DNA of 64,000 bases from Nitrosopumilus sp. (GCF_025698945.1 NZ_JAILWM010000001.1:248001-312000), one strand, 5' to 3'. Shown: positions 39,685 through 48,697, numbered from the stretch's first letter. Notes: generated by a model not told the origin, from the letters alone. A program made the numbers and translations.

Positions 39685-41319
39685 GTGTCATCTCAGTCAC
39701 GATTAGAAATTCAAGGACAGGCACCATTTAAGCAATCAGGTGTTTATGAAGTTCAAATTGCAATTACAGATAGTAAACCATCTGATGAATCTGTAAGAAC
39801 TAAACAATTTCAATCATTATGGAGAGGAAATTTTCATCTTAGAGTAAAGGATGGGATTTTTACTGAAACAATTGGCTCTCCTGAAAACCCTCTTCCCTCA
39901 TCAATTGAATCATTAGATAAAATTTGGATTGTTGTAACTGATCTTTTCTCTTCATTACATTCTGTTTTCGATGTCTCTTTAGGAAAACCAAAAAGAACAC
40001 CAAAACCTGAAACTGATTCAGAAACTGATTCTGAATCTATTACTGAAACTCCAACAAAACGTTCAACTAAATCTCGTTCTAGTTATGATGATTATCAAGG
40101 TTCATCTGGATTGCAAGGAAACAAAGGACCTGATGGTCCACGTGGTCCTCCCGGTGACAAAGGACCTATGGGTCCACCCGGCCCTCAAGGTCCTCCAGGT
40201 GGTAAAGGACCTGATGGTCCTCAAGGACCAACTGGTGACAAAGGACCAACTGGTGACAAAGGACCAACTGGTGACAAAGGACTTTCAGGAGAAAAAGGAA
40301 TTACAGGAGAAAAAGGAATTACTGGTGATAAAGGAGATAAAGGTGACAAAGGACCAACTGGTCCTCCAGGAGATAAAGGTGACAAAGGTTCTACTGGTCC
40401 AATTGGTGACAAAGGACCCACAGGATTAAAGGGTCCAATAGGTCCACCCGGAGAAAAAGGACCAACTGGAAGTTCGGGTGACAAAGGTTCAACTGGACTT
40501 AGAGGTCCTCCGGGAGAAAAAGGAGATAAAGGTGCACAAGGACCAACTGGCGATAAAGGATTAACCGGACCAACTGGTCCACCCGGAGAAAAAGGCCCAA
40601 CAGGACTTAGTGGTGTTCAAGGAGAAAAAGGAATTCAAGGTCCTCCTGGTCCCGTTGGCGAAAAAGGTCCAGTAGGTCCACCCGGAGAAAAAGGTCCAAT
40701 AGGTCCACCTGGTCCACATGGCGATAAAGGATTAACCGGTCCAACTGGTCCTTTGGGTGACAAAGGTCCAATAGGTCCACCTGGTCCAATTGGAGAAAAA
40801 GGAAGTAAAGGTCCTGAAGGTCCTGTTGGCGAAAAAGGCCCACAAGGCCCACAAGGTCCAGCTGGGTCTAAGGGATTAACAGGAGTTCCAGGTCCACAAG
40901 GAGAAAAAGGAGAAAAAGGTCCAACCGGTCCAATTGGCGAAAAAGGTCAAACTGGTTCTACAGGTCCTCCCGGTGACAAAGGTCCACAAGGCCCACAAGG
41001 CCCACAAGGTGAACGTGGTACAACTGGTCCTGCAGGAGAAAAAGGCCCACAAGGCCCACAAGGAATTCAAGGCCCACAAGGAGAAAGAGGTCCTACCGGT
41101 CCAATTGGATCTGTTGGAGAACAAGGTCCACCCGGAGGACAAGGTCCAGTAGGTCCACCCGGTCCTAGAGGTCCACCCGGTCCACCCGGAGAAAAAGGTC
41201 CATCTGGAGGAATGTCTTCAGAACAAAAAGCAATCTTCAAAGATTTGTTAGAAATTTTAACTAACAAAAATATCATATCTACTGAAGAACAAATAAAATT
41301 GATGAGCTATCTTTACTAA
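39685..41319 (+). CDS. Collagen-like Gly-X-Y repeat protein
   Basis: I prefer the GTG at 39685 (starting [10 protein letters not shown] after Met); a TTG at 39664 gives seven more residues. The order is an N-terminal globular domain of about 110 residues ([14 protein letters not shown]...[15 protein letters not shown]), an acidic Ser/Thr linker, then about 370 residues of unbroken collagen-type triplets rich in G-E-K-G-P and G-P-P-G. A 38-residue C-terminal segment ([19 protein letters not shown]) could be a trimerisation helix. No signal peptide is visible, so export is uncertain. Lys-Gly-Glu/Asp triplets can stabilise the triple helix without hydroxyproline. Confidence 0.85.
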   Translation: MSSQSRLEIQGQAPFKQSGVYEVQIAITDSKPSDESVRTKQFQSLWRGNFHLRVKDGIFTETIGSPENPLPSSIESLDKIWIVVTDLFSSLHSVFDVSLGKPKRTPKPETDSETDSESITETPTKRSTKSRSSYDDYQGSSGLQGNKGPDGPRGPPGDKGPMGPPGPQGPPGGKGPDGPQGPTGDKGPTGDKGPTGDKGLSGEKGITGEKGITGDKGDKGDKGPTGPPGDKGDKGSTGPIGDKGPTGLKGPIGPPGEKGPTGSSGDKGSTGLRGPPGEKGDKGAQGPTGDKGLTGPTGPPGEKGPTGLSGVQGEKGIQGPPGPVGEKGPVGPPGEKGPIGPPGPHGDKGLTGPTGPLGDKGPIGPPGPIGEKGSKGPEGPVGEKGPQGPQGPAGSKGLTGVPGPQGEKGEKGPTGPIGEKGQTGSTGPPGDKGPQGPQGPQGERGTTGPAGEKGPQGPQGIQGPQGERGPTGPIGSVGEQGPPGGQGPVGPPGPRGPPGPPGEKGPSGGMSSEQKAIFKDLLEILTNKNIISTEEQIKLMSYLY

Positions 41320-41431
41320 TTTTTTCTAATTTAAAATTTTAAAAAATATTTTCTAGTTTTCACTAGTTGCATATTTGAAAAAGAGAAAACAATTCGCCGT
41401 CTAGATGACGATTGTTAATTTGTTGACGATC

Positions 41432-41686
41432 TTATCGTCTTTTCTTTGCTGCAGTTTTTCTCTTAGGAGCGGCTTTGCGTTTTGCTGCCTTTCTCTTAGG
41501 AGCTGCTTTCTTTGCTGCAGTTTTTCTCTTAGGAGCTGCTTTGCGTTTTGCTGCCTTTCTCTTAGGAGCTGCTTTCTTTGCTGCAGTTTTTCTCTTAGGA
41601 GCGGCTTTGCGTTTTGCTGCCTTTCTCTTAGGAGCTGCTTTCTTTGCTGATTTTCGTTTAGTTGCAGCTTTTCTTTTTGTAGCCAT
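41432..41686 (-). CDS. Histone H1-like Lys/Ala/Pro-rich protein
   Basis: The 84-residue protein is made of K-R-K-A-A and K-A-A-P-K-R-K units with no acidic residue. Three perfect 22-residue repeats (KKAAPKRKAAKRKAAPKRKT plus AA) occupy residues 15-80, between a 14-residue head and a KKRR tail. Composition and repeat style match the H1-like C-terminal tails that compact DNA in eukaryotes and some bacteria. It is convergent to the collagen-like gene. A nucleoid or nucleic-acid-binding role is inferred from charge alone. Confidence 0.75.
   Translation of the reverse strand: MATKRKAATKRKSAKKAAPKRKAAKRKAAPKRKTAAKKAAPKRKAAKRKAAPKRKTAAKKAAPKRKAAKRKAAPKRKTAAKKRR
41447..41644 (-). repeat. Three tandem 66-bp repeats
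   Basis: The H1-like gene contains three in-frame 66-bp units that are nearly identical at the DNA level (for example GCGGCTTTGCG versus GCTGCTTTGCG). Copy number is likely to vary between strains. Confidence 0.85.
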
Positions 41687-41803
41687 TACTCCAACGACAT
41701 TTTCATAGTTTTTCAGTGGTTAGACTAAAGAAAATTACACAAATTGATAACAATTAATGAAGTAAATTATTTCGCAAAATATTTTTCTGATCGATTATTT
41801 TTT

Positions 41804-41980
41804 TTAATAAACACTTTCTGCAGAAGGTCTTTTGCCCTGCAACCAACTTGATTTGCCACAAATAGTACATCTGTACTTTCGTCTACGCTTGTATGTTGCC
41901 ATGTTTGGTAGAAAAATTAGTTCTTGTTTTGTTTTTGTAATGCAAAACTTACACCATCGTTGCTCCGTTTCATGTTCCAT
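41804..41980 (-). CDS. Micro zinc-ribbon protein, 58 aa
   Basis: The 58-residue product has two C-x2-C pairs, RWCKFCITKT and YRCTICGKSS, with a basic segment (YKRRRKY) between them. It starts at ATG 41980, twelve bases after the DRG GTPase stop and on the same strand, so it is probably cotranscribed. An internal ATG (41902) would remove the first Cys pair and is less likely. Nucleic-acid binding is plausible. Confidence 0.65.
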   Translation of the reverse strand: MEHETEQRWCKFCITKTKQELIFLPNMATYKRRRKYRCTICGKSSWLQGKRPSAESVY

Positions 41981-41992
41981 GATTTTCTTTTT

Positions 41993-43102
41993 TTAGACTC
42001 CGCGTCTCTTTATTATTGTCAAAACATCCTCATCAAGTAAAACATGATTCAATCCTACTCTCTGACCGCCAAATTTTACGCTTTTACCCCAAACCAAACC
42101 ATATCGAAACTCTCTTTTCATTCTACGATGTAGTTTATTGCAAATATCTTCAACAGTATCTCCTTCTCTTGCAATTAATGGTTCTTTGAAATCCGTTTCT
42201 CCTCCTTTTGGTCTCATGTAAATTCTAATGAATTTTAATTTCTCATAGATCTTTTCTTTTAGTAATTCTATATTGATATCTGAATTTGCTGAAACCTCAA
42301 CTACGTCTGATTTTATTTTTTTCTTTAGTTCTTTTAGGAATTTTTCATCAACTAAATCAATTTTGTTTAAAACTGTAAGTGCTTTTGAATAACTGATATT
42401 TCCTGCAATGTGATCTGCAAGTTGTTCTGATGTGACATCTTCTCTAATTACAACTCTGGCACTAACCAATCCATACAGATGTAAAATATCTTTAAGATGC
42501 TTTTCAGTAATTTTCGTTAATTTTACTTGTTGTGCAACTGCAATTCCTCCCATTGATGCTTTCTCTATTGTAATGTTTGGTGGTAATTGGTTTAATCTGA
42601 TTCCTATGTTTCCTAATTCATTTACTAGCACATCTTCATGATATGGCTGAAATACATCTAAAATCAAAAGAACAAGATCTGCCGTTCTTGCAACTGACAA
42701 AATCCTTTTTCCTAGACCTTTTCCAGTTGATGCTCCTTTGATAATTCCAGGCAAATCTAAGACTTGAATTTTGGCTCCTCTGTATTCCATCATTCCTGGA
42801 ACTACGGTTAATGTGGTAAATTGAAAAGCTCCAACAGCAGAATTTGCTCCTGTCATTTTGTTTAGAAGAGTGGATTTTCCTACACTTGGTAATCCGATAA
42901 AAACAACTGTTGCATCCCCACTTCTTCTAACATCAAATCCGTCTTGTTTGGCACCTGATTTTTTAGCAATCTCTGATTCTTGCTCTCTTTTTAATTTTGC
43001 AATCTTTGCTTTTAGTAACCCTATATGATGCTCTGTAGCTTTATTGATTTGCGTTTTTGCCATTTCATCTTGAATGGCCTTGATTTTTTCAGGAATTCCC
43101 AC
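41993..43102 (-). CDS. DRG-family GTPase with TGS domain
   Basis: The 369-residue protein is a developmentally-regulated-GTP-binding type (Obg/DRG) GTPase. An N-terminal coiled region (HIGLLKAKIAKLKREQESE) precedes the G1 loop GLPSVGKSTLL (about residues 70-80), G3 DLPGII and G4 NKIDLV. The G domain carries the S5D2L-type insert, and a C-terminal TGS domain follows (FIRIYMRPKGG...REGDTVEDICNKLHRRM). DRG proteins act with the translation machinery. A zinc-ribbon microprotein follows immediately on the same strand. Confidence 0.92.
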   Translation of the reverse strand: MGIPEKIKAIQDEMAKTQINKATEHHIGLLKAKIAKLKREQESEIAKKSGAKQDGFDVRRSGDATVVFIGLPSVGKSTLLNKMTGANSAVGAFQFTTLTVVPGMMEYRGAKIQVLDLPGIIKGASTGKGLGKRILSVARTADLVLLILDVFQPYHEDVLVNELGNIGIRLNQLPPNITIEKASMGGIAVAQQVKLTKITEKHLKDILHLYGLVSARVVIREDVTSEQLADHIAGNISYSKALTVLNKIDLVDEKFLKELKKKIKSDVVEVSANSDINIELLKEKIYEKLKFIRIYMRPKGGETDFKEPLIAREGDTVEDICNKLHRRMKREFRYGLVWGKSVKFGGQRVGLNHVLLDEDVLTIIKRRGV

Positions 43103-43237
43103 TAGACTTCAACTCTTGATGTATTTCTTTCAAATAAAATCGTACTATTTCTCTTTATTCTGTTGTTTGGTATGGGTAAAAATAATGAACTCATGATTTT
43201 CTTATCGTTTTTTAACAGTATCTTGTAGATAATTCAT

Positions 43238-43819
43238 GTGAAAAAATTATTTATTTTGCCTGTTATTGGATTTGCTATCATTGTTTATTTTTTAATGACC
43301 GTTGTTGTATTGCCTGATCTTTTTCTATCAAATGAGATGCTAGTTCCTCAACCTTTCTTTGAGGCAAAATTATCTGATTCTGAAATTAGTTTGAGTGATT
43401 CTTTTCGTTTAGAGGTTGAATCTGAAAATAGGGGTGAATACGGAGACATTCACATTGTATCTGTTGCATTTCCTGATCTTAAAGAAATTGGAGATGTTGT
43501 CGATATTGTACGATATGATTTCACTCAATCTCCAAATTATATTGTAGTTGATGAAGAAATTGGTGCAAATTATAGTGGTGGATTGGAATCTACTACTGCA
43601 AAATATCCTTCAATTGAGGCAATGAGTAGACCCATTCATCCAGGAGATCTATACTTTATTGACATTGAAGTTACTCCCAAACACTCTGGGATTTTTAGAA
43701 TTTATGTAAAATCCGTAGATATTCCACACACTAGTGATTTATCTCATTATCCCAAATCTGGATTCTTGGATCATCAAAATGAATATGTTCGGGTATATGC
43801 GGTAAATGTTAATCCTTGA
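43238..43819 (+). CDS. Membrane-anchored extracellular beta-domain protein
   Basis: The 193-residue protein starts at GTG 43238. An N-terminal anchor (LFILPVIGFAIIVYFLMTVVVL) is followed by one Ig-like domain, recognisable from EISLSDSFRLEVESENRGEY, IHPGDLYFIDIEVTPKHSGI and FRIYVKSVDI. The domain has no Cys and no catalytic motif. A polytopic membrane protein follows 10-25 bases downstream and is probably in the same operon. Function unknown. Confidence 0.72.
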   Translation: MKKLFILPVIGFAIIVYFLMTVVVLPDLFLSNEMLVPQPFFEAKLSDSEISLSDSFRLEVESENRGEYGDIHIVSVAFPDLKEIGDVVDIVRYDFTQSPNYIVVDEEIGANYSGGLESTTAKYPSIEAMSRPIHPGDLYFIDIEVTPKHSGIFRIYVKSVDIPHTSDLSHYPKSGFLDHQNEYVRVYAVNVNP

Positions 43820-43844
43820 TATTTTGTGAGTGATAATTGAAATA

Positions 43845-44930
43845 ATGACTACTTCCCAATCTGAACCCTCAAAGAAATTTGTTAAGATTCAATCTGAAAA
43901 AATTTTTCTGATTGGGAGTATTTTGACCAGTTTTGGAATTCTACTTGTTACTGTTGGTGGAAGTTGGGATATTACTAATCATTTGCTTAGCAAACCTGAG
44001 ACATTTTTCTCTCCGCCTCATGCACTCATGTATTGTGGTGTGGCAATTTCCCTAATTGGTACTGTGGTATCCTTTATTGGATGGAAAAACTTACAAAAAT
44101 TCTCTGATTCTTACTTTTTTCCATTAAAGATAAAGTTAATTGGAATTTCTTTATTGGTCGGAGCTGGCCCTTTTGATTTTATTTGGCACTCTAATTTTGG
44201 ATTGGATGGGTTGCTTAGTCCTCCACACCTTACTTTGATCATGGGAATGTTTCTTTGTAGCATTGGTGGGATGATTGGAATTGCACGCCATTTGAAAATC
44301 AATAATTACAAAAATTCTTTGAGCTTGTTTCTAATTGTTCTTGGAGTTATTCCCGTATGGCTTTCATGCTCTGGAATTATTTCATCTCTCTCTTTGCCTT
44401 TCTCAAACACTGATTACTTTCAACTAAACCCTGAGCCCCACGTTGCATTTGTTGTGGCAACTCTGGCATATCCAATGTTAATTTCAATGTCTATGTTTCT
44501 AGTATATCGACTATCACATGAGAAATTTGGAATGATGAGTATTCTTGGAGGATTGTTTTTACTAATTTATAGCACTACTGCAATAGTTCCAAATTTTGCA
44601 ATCTTTGATTCAATCCAATTCTATTCACTTAATCTAATCCCATTTGTAATATCTGATGTGATTTTATTATTTTACAAATCTAGAAAATCAATGATTTTTG
44701 TAGGAGGACTACTGGGGTCTGTATTTTACATGGTTTACTATCCTTACGTGATGTATACATTCAATGAAGTATTACTTGGAAGACTAGTATCTCCAAGTTT
44801 GATCTATTTTGTTTATTTTGAATTAATTGATGATGTGATGATGATTACTCTGATCCCTTCAGTAATTATGGGCATTTTGGCTGTTTTTCTATCTAAGAAA
44901 TTCTCTAGAGGCATTTTGATGAATGATTAA
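43845..44930 (+). CDS. Polytopic membrane protein, about 361 aa
   Basis: I chose ATG 43845 (MTTSQSEPSKKF); an in-frame GTG lies at 43830. The protein has about nine or ten membrane segments and conserved-looking loops with His, Asp and Pro (SWDITNHLLSKPETFFSPPH, FDFIWHSNFGLDGLLSPPHL, NPEPHVAF). The two S-P-P-H motifs close to membrane segments could bind a metal or cofactor. I do not recognise a named family. It follows the membrane-anchored beta-domain gene. Confidence 0.72.
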   Translation: MTTSQSEPSKKFVKIQSEKIFLIGSILTSFGILLVTVGGSWDITNHLLSKPETFFSPPHALMYCGVAISLIGTVVSFIGWKNLQKFSDSYFFPLKIKLIGISLLVGAGPFDFIWHSNFGLDGLLSPPHLTLIMGMFLCSIGGMIGIARHLKINNYKNSLSLFLIVLGVIPVWLSCSGIISSLSLPFSNTDYFQLNPEPHVAFVVATLAYPMLISMSMFLVYRLSHEKFGMMSILGGLFLLIYSTTAIVPNFAIFDSIQFYSLNLIPFVISDVILLFYKSRKSMIFVGGLLGSVFYMVYYPYVMYTFNEVLLGRLVSPSLIYFVYFELIDDVMMITLIPSVIMGILAVFLSKKFSRGILMND

Positions 44931-44982
44931 TTTGATTGAATTTTTTCGTAGCAAATATTATCCTGAATAAAAAACAAAAATC

Positions 44983-45678
44983 ATGAAAAAGAAAACTTTT
45001 GCAGTAGATATTGATGGAACAATAACTGAAAATGGTGGTGGTAGAATTCATCTTGAGGCTTTGGAGGCTTTAAGGAGACTAACTAACATGGGCCATAATG
45101 TTATCTTTGTAACAGGCCGTTCATCCGTTGAAGGTTTCTTACTTTCTGTATTTGGAGGAACTACAAAAATGGCAGTTGGTGAAAACGGTGGATGTATTAC
45201 ACTTGATTCAAATGAACATATTTTGTTAGGGGATATCAAGGAATGTCAAAACGCTCTCAAAATTATTCAAAACAATATTTCTAATGTAAAAGAAAAAGCT
45301 GTTTTTCCTAGAATGACTGAGGTTGTATTACAGAGAACCTTTGATTTGGATCTTGCAAGAAAAATTCTTACTGAAAACAATATTGATGTAGAACTATCTG
45401 ATAGCCAATATGCTTATCATATCAATTCATCAGGCATTGACAAGGGAAGAGGATTTTCTGAAATTATGAAAAAACTTTCAATTTTACGAGATGATGTGAT
45501 TGCAATAGGTGATAGTGCTACCGATGTTCCCTTGTTTAAGGTGGCCAAAACTAGTATTGCATTGGGTAATGCATCTGATCTAGTAAAATCTGAGGCTACA
45601 ATGGTTACTGATGCAAAAGCAGGCGATGGAGTTCTTGAAGCACTAGATAAATTAGCACCCAGATTCTCTGAGATGTAA
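44983..45678 (+). CDS. HAD-type phosphoglycolate phosphatase-like protein
   Basis: The 231-residue HAD phosphatase has motif I FAVDIDGTITENGG at the N-terminus, motif II FVTGRS, a Lys in the DKGRGF segment, and motif IV AIGDSATDVPLF. The cap is of the C2 type. Size and motifs fit the archaeal phosphoglycolate phosphatase (TA0175-like) group, though sugar phosphatases look alike. It ends one base before the ArgS start and is likely cotranscribed with it. Confidence 0.85.
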   Translation: MKKKTFAVDIDGTITENGGGRIHLEALEALRRLTNMGHNVIFVTGRSSVEGFLLSVFGGTTKMAVGENGGCITLDSNEHILLGDIKECQNALKIIQNNISNVKEKAVFPRMTEVVLQRTFDLDLARKILTENNIDVELSDSQYAYHINSSGIDKGRGFSEIMKKLSILRDDVIAIGDSATDVPLFKVAKTSIALGNASDLVKSEATMVTDAKAGDGVLEALDKLAPRFSEM

Positions 45679-45679
45679 G

Positions 45680-47563
45680 ATGACATTCAAATCTATTATT
45701 GATGAAATTGAAAATAATCTCAAGAAGATTCTCTTAGAACTTGATATTTCTGATGTTAAATTTACAGTCGAACCTGCAAAACCTGGATTTGGTGATGTCA
45801 GCTCAAATGTATCCTTTCTCTTATCAAAACAACTCAAAAAAAGCCCAAAAGATATTGCTCAAATGCTATCTGAAAAATACCAAAAATGCATTTCAACTCT
45901 TGTTTTAAAATCTGAATCTCATCCATCTGGCTATCTTAATTTTTCAGCTGATTGGGACAAGCTCAATCAACTAATTCTATCTGAATCAAACCTTCCTGAA
46001 TTTGGTGATGTTGATATTGGAAAAAATTCTACTATTGTAGTAGAGCATACTAGTGTTAATCCTAACAAAGCACTTCACATAGGGCACATTAGAAATATCA
46101 TAATTGGAGATGTTTTGTCTCGAATTTTAGAAAAGGCAAACTACAAAGTCAATATCTTAAACTATATTGATGACTCGGGTTTGCAAGTAGCTGATATCAT
46201 TGTCGGGTTTAATCATTTTGGGTTTTCCCAAGATCCTCCTAATGGTAAGAAGTTTGATCATTATTGCGGTGATGATGTCTATGTTAAGACTACAGAAAAA
46301 TATGAGCAAGATCCTAGTCTTGAAGAGATTCGAAAAAATGTTCTAAAGGAGCTTGAAGATGGAACGTCTGATACTGCAAAATTTGCTGATAAAATTACCC
46401 GAAGAGTTTTAGCAGGACAGCTTGAAACCTGTTGGAACTTGTCTGTATTCTATGATTGTCTAAATTTTGAATCTCAAATAATTCGCTCTGGATTGTGGAG
46501 TAAAATATTTGAAAAACTCAAAGAGATGAATCTAATAGAATTTGAAAAAGATGGAAAAAATGCTGGTTGCTGGGTAATAAGAGGTGAGGATAAAGAAGAA
46601 GATAAGGTAATAGTCAGGAGTAATGGCACTGCCACATACATTGCAAAAGATATTCCATATGCTGCATGGAAATTAGGCCTCTTAGATGATCCATTCAACT
46701 ATGAAAAATATGACAAAGTTCAGCCCTCACGGGAATTATGGCAAACTACACTAAATCACAATAATCCTATTTCTAAAAATTTTACTGGTGAGAAGGTAGT
46801 TACTGTAATTGATTCACGTCAGGAGAGATTACAAAAAATCATCACTAATCTAATGGGTAAATTCAAATCCGTTTCTGATGCATATATTCATCTTGGGTAT
46901 GAATCAGTTACACTGAGTTCTGAAACTGCCAAAATCCTTGGATTAGATACAGATGGAAAACAGGCACAAATGTCTGGCAGAAAAGGACTCTATGTCAATG
47001 CTGATTCTGTTTATGATATCTTGAAGCAAAAAACAATCGATGAGACAAAAAAGAGGCATCCTGAAATGAGTGACTCAGAAATTGAAGAAATTGCCCACAA
47101 TGTTTCAGTTGGTACACTTCGTTATGAGATGATAAAGCAAGACCTTGATAAAATCATAACATTTGATTTGACAAAATCTCTTAGTTTGGAGGGTGATACT
47201 GCACCATACATTCAGTATACTCATGCAAGGGCTTCAAGAATAATTGAAAGGTCAGGGCGTATTCCATCAATCGATGTTGATTTTTCATTACTAAAAGATG
47301 ATTCTGAACTAGAATTAATCAAAACAATTGGGCTTTTTGATATTCAAGTCAGAGATGCTGCAAATAATTTTTCCCCCAAAGTTATTGCAAGATACTGCCA
47401 TGATCTAGCTGTTGCATTTAATTCATTTTATGAGAAAGTCAAAGTATTGGAATTGGGTGATGAAAATCTGGAAAATTCCAGACTCTACCTTGTTTCATCA
47501 TTTAAGATTACTGTTGAGAAAGCATTGGGTCTATTGGGTATCGTTGCACCAAATAGAATGTAG
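45680..47563 (+). CDS. argS: Arginyl-tRNA synthetase
   Basis: The 627-residue class I synthetase charges tRNA-Arg. The N-terminal Add1 domain (FTVEPAKPGFGDVSSNVSFL) precedes the catalytic core with the HIGH motif in VNPNKALHIGHIRN (about residue 132). A KMSKS-like MSGRKGLYVN lies at about 430, and the anticodon-binding helical domain has IQYTHARASRI. Length is usual for the family. It follows the HAD gene with one base of spacing and ends before a convergent gene. Confidence 0.95.
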   Translation: MTFKSIIDEIENNLKKILLELDISDVKFTVEPAKPGFGDVSSNVSFLLSKQLKKSPKDIAQMLSEKYQKCISTLVLKSESHPSGYLNFSADWDKLNQLILSESNLPEFGDVDIGKNSTIVVEHTSVNPNKALHIGHIRNIIIGDVLSRILEKANYKVNILNYIDDSGLQVADIIVGFNHFGFSQDPPNGKKFDHYCGDDVYVKTTEKYEQDPSLEEIRKNVLKELEDGTSDTAKFADKITRRVLAGQLETCWNLSVFYDCLNFESQIIRSGLWSKIFEKLKEMNLIEFEKDGKNAGCWVIRGEDKEEDKVIVRSNGTATYIAKDIPYAAWKLGLLDDPFNYEKYDKVQPSRELWQTTLNHNNPISKNFTGEKVVTVIDSRQERLQKIITNLMGKFKSVSDAYIHLGYESVTLSSETAKILGLDTDGKQAQMSGRKGLYVNADSVYDILKQKTIDETKKRHPEMSDSEIEEIAHNVSVGTLRYEMIKQDLDKIITFDLTKSLSLEGDTAPYIQYTHARASRIIERSGRIPSIDVDFSLLKDDSELELIKTIGLFDIQVRDAANNFSPKVIARYCHDLAVAFNSFYEKVKVLELGDENLENSRLYLVSSFKITVEKALGLLGIVAPNRM

Positions 47564-47596
47564 GTTATTTTAAAAAATGATAAAAAAGAAAAAATA

Positions 47597-47622
47597 ATTC
47601 ACACTAGAATTTCTGTGTGAAT
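47597..47622. terminator. Hairpin between convergent genes
   Basis: ATTCACAC (47597-47604) pairs with GTGTGAAT (47615-47622), with A/T-rich runs to its left. It lies between the argS stop and the end of the phasin-like gene and may terminate both. Confidence 0.45.
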
Positions 47623-48017
47623 GAGGTTGTCCATAATTGGACTATATTTTTATTCAATTCAGCAAAGGCATCAATGTTGGTACTTAATGCTTTGATGTTT
47701 TGTACAGTAGTATCAATTGCTGTTTTTGCTAGCTGATTGTTAACAGTGCTTGCTTGAACAATTTGCTTGTTAATGTCTATGATTGCAGTTCTTGCAGCTT
47801 CTGGGATATCAGATGTGATACCTGCTTTTTTTGCAAATTCTTGCTGCACAGAGACTGAAGCATTGATTGTTTTCTCAACTGTCTTCATACATTCATCTTG
47901 CAATTGCGTAACTGCTTGGAAATACTGTGGAGTGATTTTTGAAATATTCTCAAAGTATTTTTGCACATTTTGCTTGTACATTGAATATACGTTGTTTGTT
48001 TGAGTTTGTGTGCTCAT
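47604..48017 (-). CDS. Phasin-like helical protein
   Basis: The 137-residue protein is nearly all amphipathic helix without Cys. It has YKQNVQKYFENISKITPQYF, LQDECMKTVEKTINASVSVQ with one Cys, QEFAKKAG, and long Ala/Asn/Gln-rich helices near the end. Spacing and composition resemble phasins, which coat polyhydroxyalkanoate granules. Some thaumarchaea have PHA synthase genes, but none is in this window. A strong TATA box and an adjacent palindrome suggest it is highly or specially regulated. The assignment is tentative. Confidence 0.55.
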   Translation of the reverse strand: MSTQTQTNNVYSMYKQNVQKYFENISKITPQYFQAVTQLQDECMKTVEKTINASVSVQQEFAKKAGITSDIPEAARTAIIDINKQIVQASTVNNQLAKTAIDTTVQNIKALSTNIDAFAELNKNIVQLWTTSFTQKF

Positions 48018-48035
48018 AACCTCATATTACAACCC

Positions 48036-48067
48036 CGCTATATATACTATTGGTAATAATTACCAAT
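48036..48067 (-). promoter_or_regulatory. Promoter of the phasin-like gene with upstream palindrome
   Basis: On the minus strand AGTATATATAG (48038-48048) is a strong TATA box, 20-30 bases before ATG 48017. Directly upstream of it, ATTGGTAA-TAA-TTACCAAT (48049-48067) is a perfect 8-bp palindrome at the BRE position, a likely regulator-binding site. Confidence 0.6.
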
Positions 48068-48131
48068 CAAAACCTATGAATGCCAATATTTGACATAACT
48101 ATAAATGCCTGATTAAAATTGCAACTTCGTA

Positions 48132-48266
48132 ATGAATATCGATAAATCAGCACATTGGAAAACTGAAAAATCTCAGAAGAAACTAGAAAAAATTGGTCTG
48201 GCACTTGGGATTACATTATTTGTTGCAAGCTGCTGTTCGTACTTTATTATTGATGCATTTGACTAA
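48132..48266 (+). CDS. Small single-span membrane protein, 44 aa
   Basis: The 44-residue product starts at ATG 48132 (MNIDKSAHWKTEKSQKKLEK). A basic cytoplasmic helix is followed by one membrane segment (IGLALGITLFVASCCSYFII) with two adjacent Cys. It is divergent from the phasin-like gene and could share its regulatory region. Function unknown. Confidence 0.5.
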   Translation: MNIDKSAHWKTEKSQKKLEKIGLALGITLFVASCCSYFIIDAFD

Positions 48267-48310
48267 AAATAGAAAAAACCCGAAAATAGCCTCTATTTTA
48301 GAGAGAAATA

Positions 48311-48348
48311 GTTAGCCGAATATCTGCCAAAGCCTACCTCCGGCTAAC
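48311..48348. ncRNA. Candidate structured RNA region (hairpins)
   Basis: GTTAGCCG (48311-48318) and CGGCTAAC (48341-48348) form a perfect 8-bp stem that is GC-rich for this genome. A second possible stem (CTGGTG...CACCGG) lies near 48412-48445. The 200-base gap 48267-48472 has no gene, so a small RNA or a 5' leader of the zinc-finger operon is possible. Confidence 0.35.
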
Positions 48349-48472
48349 ATATGTTGGCGTGCAAACCAATTACTGATAAAAGAATAGTTTTAAGCCAATA
48401 AACCTTGCTTCTGGTGAGTAGATAATATCTGTCTAATACACCGGTATATATCACAGAGAAACAATATAGAGT

Positions 48473-48589
48473 ATGTTAAAACAAATAATTGAAAAACTGA
48501 AATTTGGTGCTTGTAAAACCAAAAACGCTAGTAAGGAAACTTCACATGTTGAATCTGAGAAAAAGAAATCAGAGGATATAGAAAAATAA
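48473..48589 (+). CDS. Micro protein opening the zinc-finger cluster, 38 aa
   Basis: The 38-residue product starts MLKQIIEKLKFGACKTKNAS and ends in a charged stretch (EKKKSEDIEK). It has only one Cys, so it is not itself a zinc finger. Its TAA is directly followed by the ATG of the first zinc-finger gene. A leader peptide function is possible. Confidence 0.45.
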   Translation: MLKQIIEKLKFGACKTKNASKETSHVESEKKKSEDIEK

Positions 48590-48697
48590 ATGACATATCA
48601 TTGTAAACACTGCAATTTTACTTGGGATTCATCTCAAGGAGATATTCAAAAATTACTTCTCCATGAAAAAACTCATCAAAAGAAGGCCTCTGATTAA
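48590..48697 (+). CDS. C2H2 zinc-finger microprotein, 35 aa
   Basis: The 35-residue product is little more than one finger: YHCKHCNFTWDSSQGDIQKL, then LLHEKTH and a basic tail. Ligands are C-x2-C and H-x3-H. It begins at the base after the preceding stop, and its stop is directly followed by the next ATG. Confidence 0.65.
   Translation: MTYHCKHCNFTWDSSQGDIQKLLLHEKTHQKKASD

Noticed and set aside
40100-41200. Regular repeats, and long open frames in other frames and on the minus strand, inside the collagen-like gene
   Set aside because: They arise from the Gly-X-Y codon periodicity. Unit length and sequence do not fit a CRISPR array, and the antisense frames are low-complexity shadows.
41405-41708. 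Plus-strand open frames (Leu/Phe/Cys/Ala-rich) opposite the H1-like gene
   Set aside because: They are the antisense of the 66-bp repeats. The minus-strand Lys/Ala protein has a coherent composition and a start codon.
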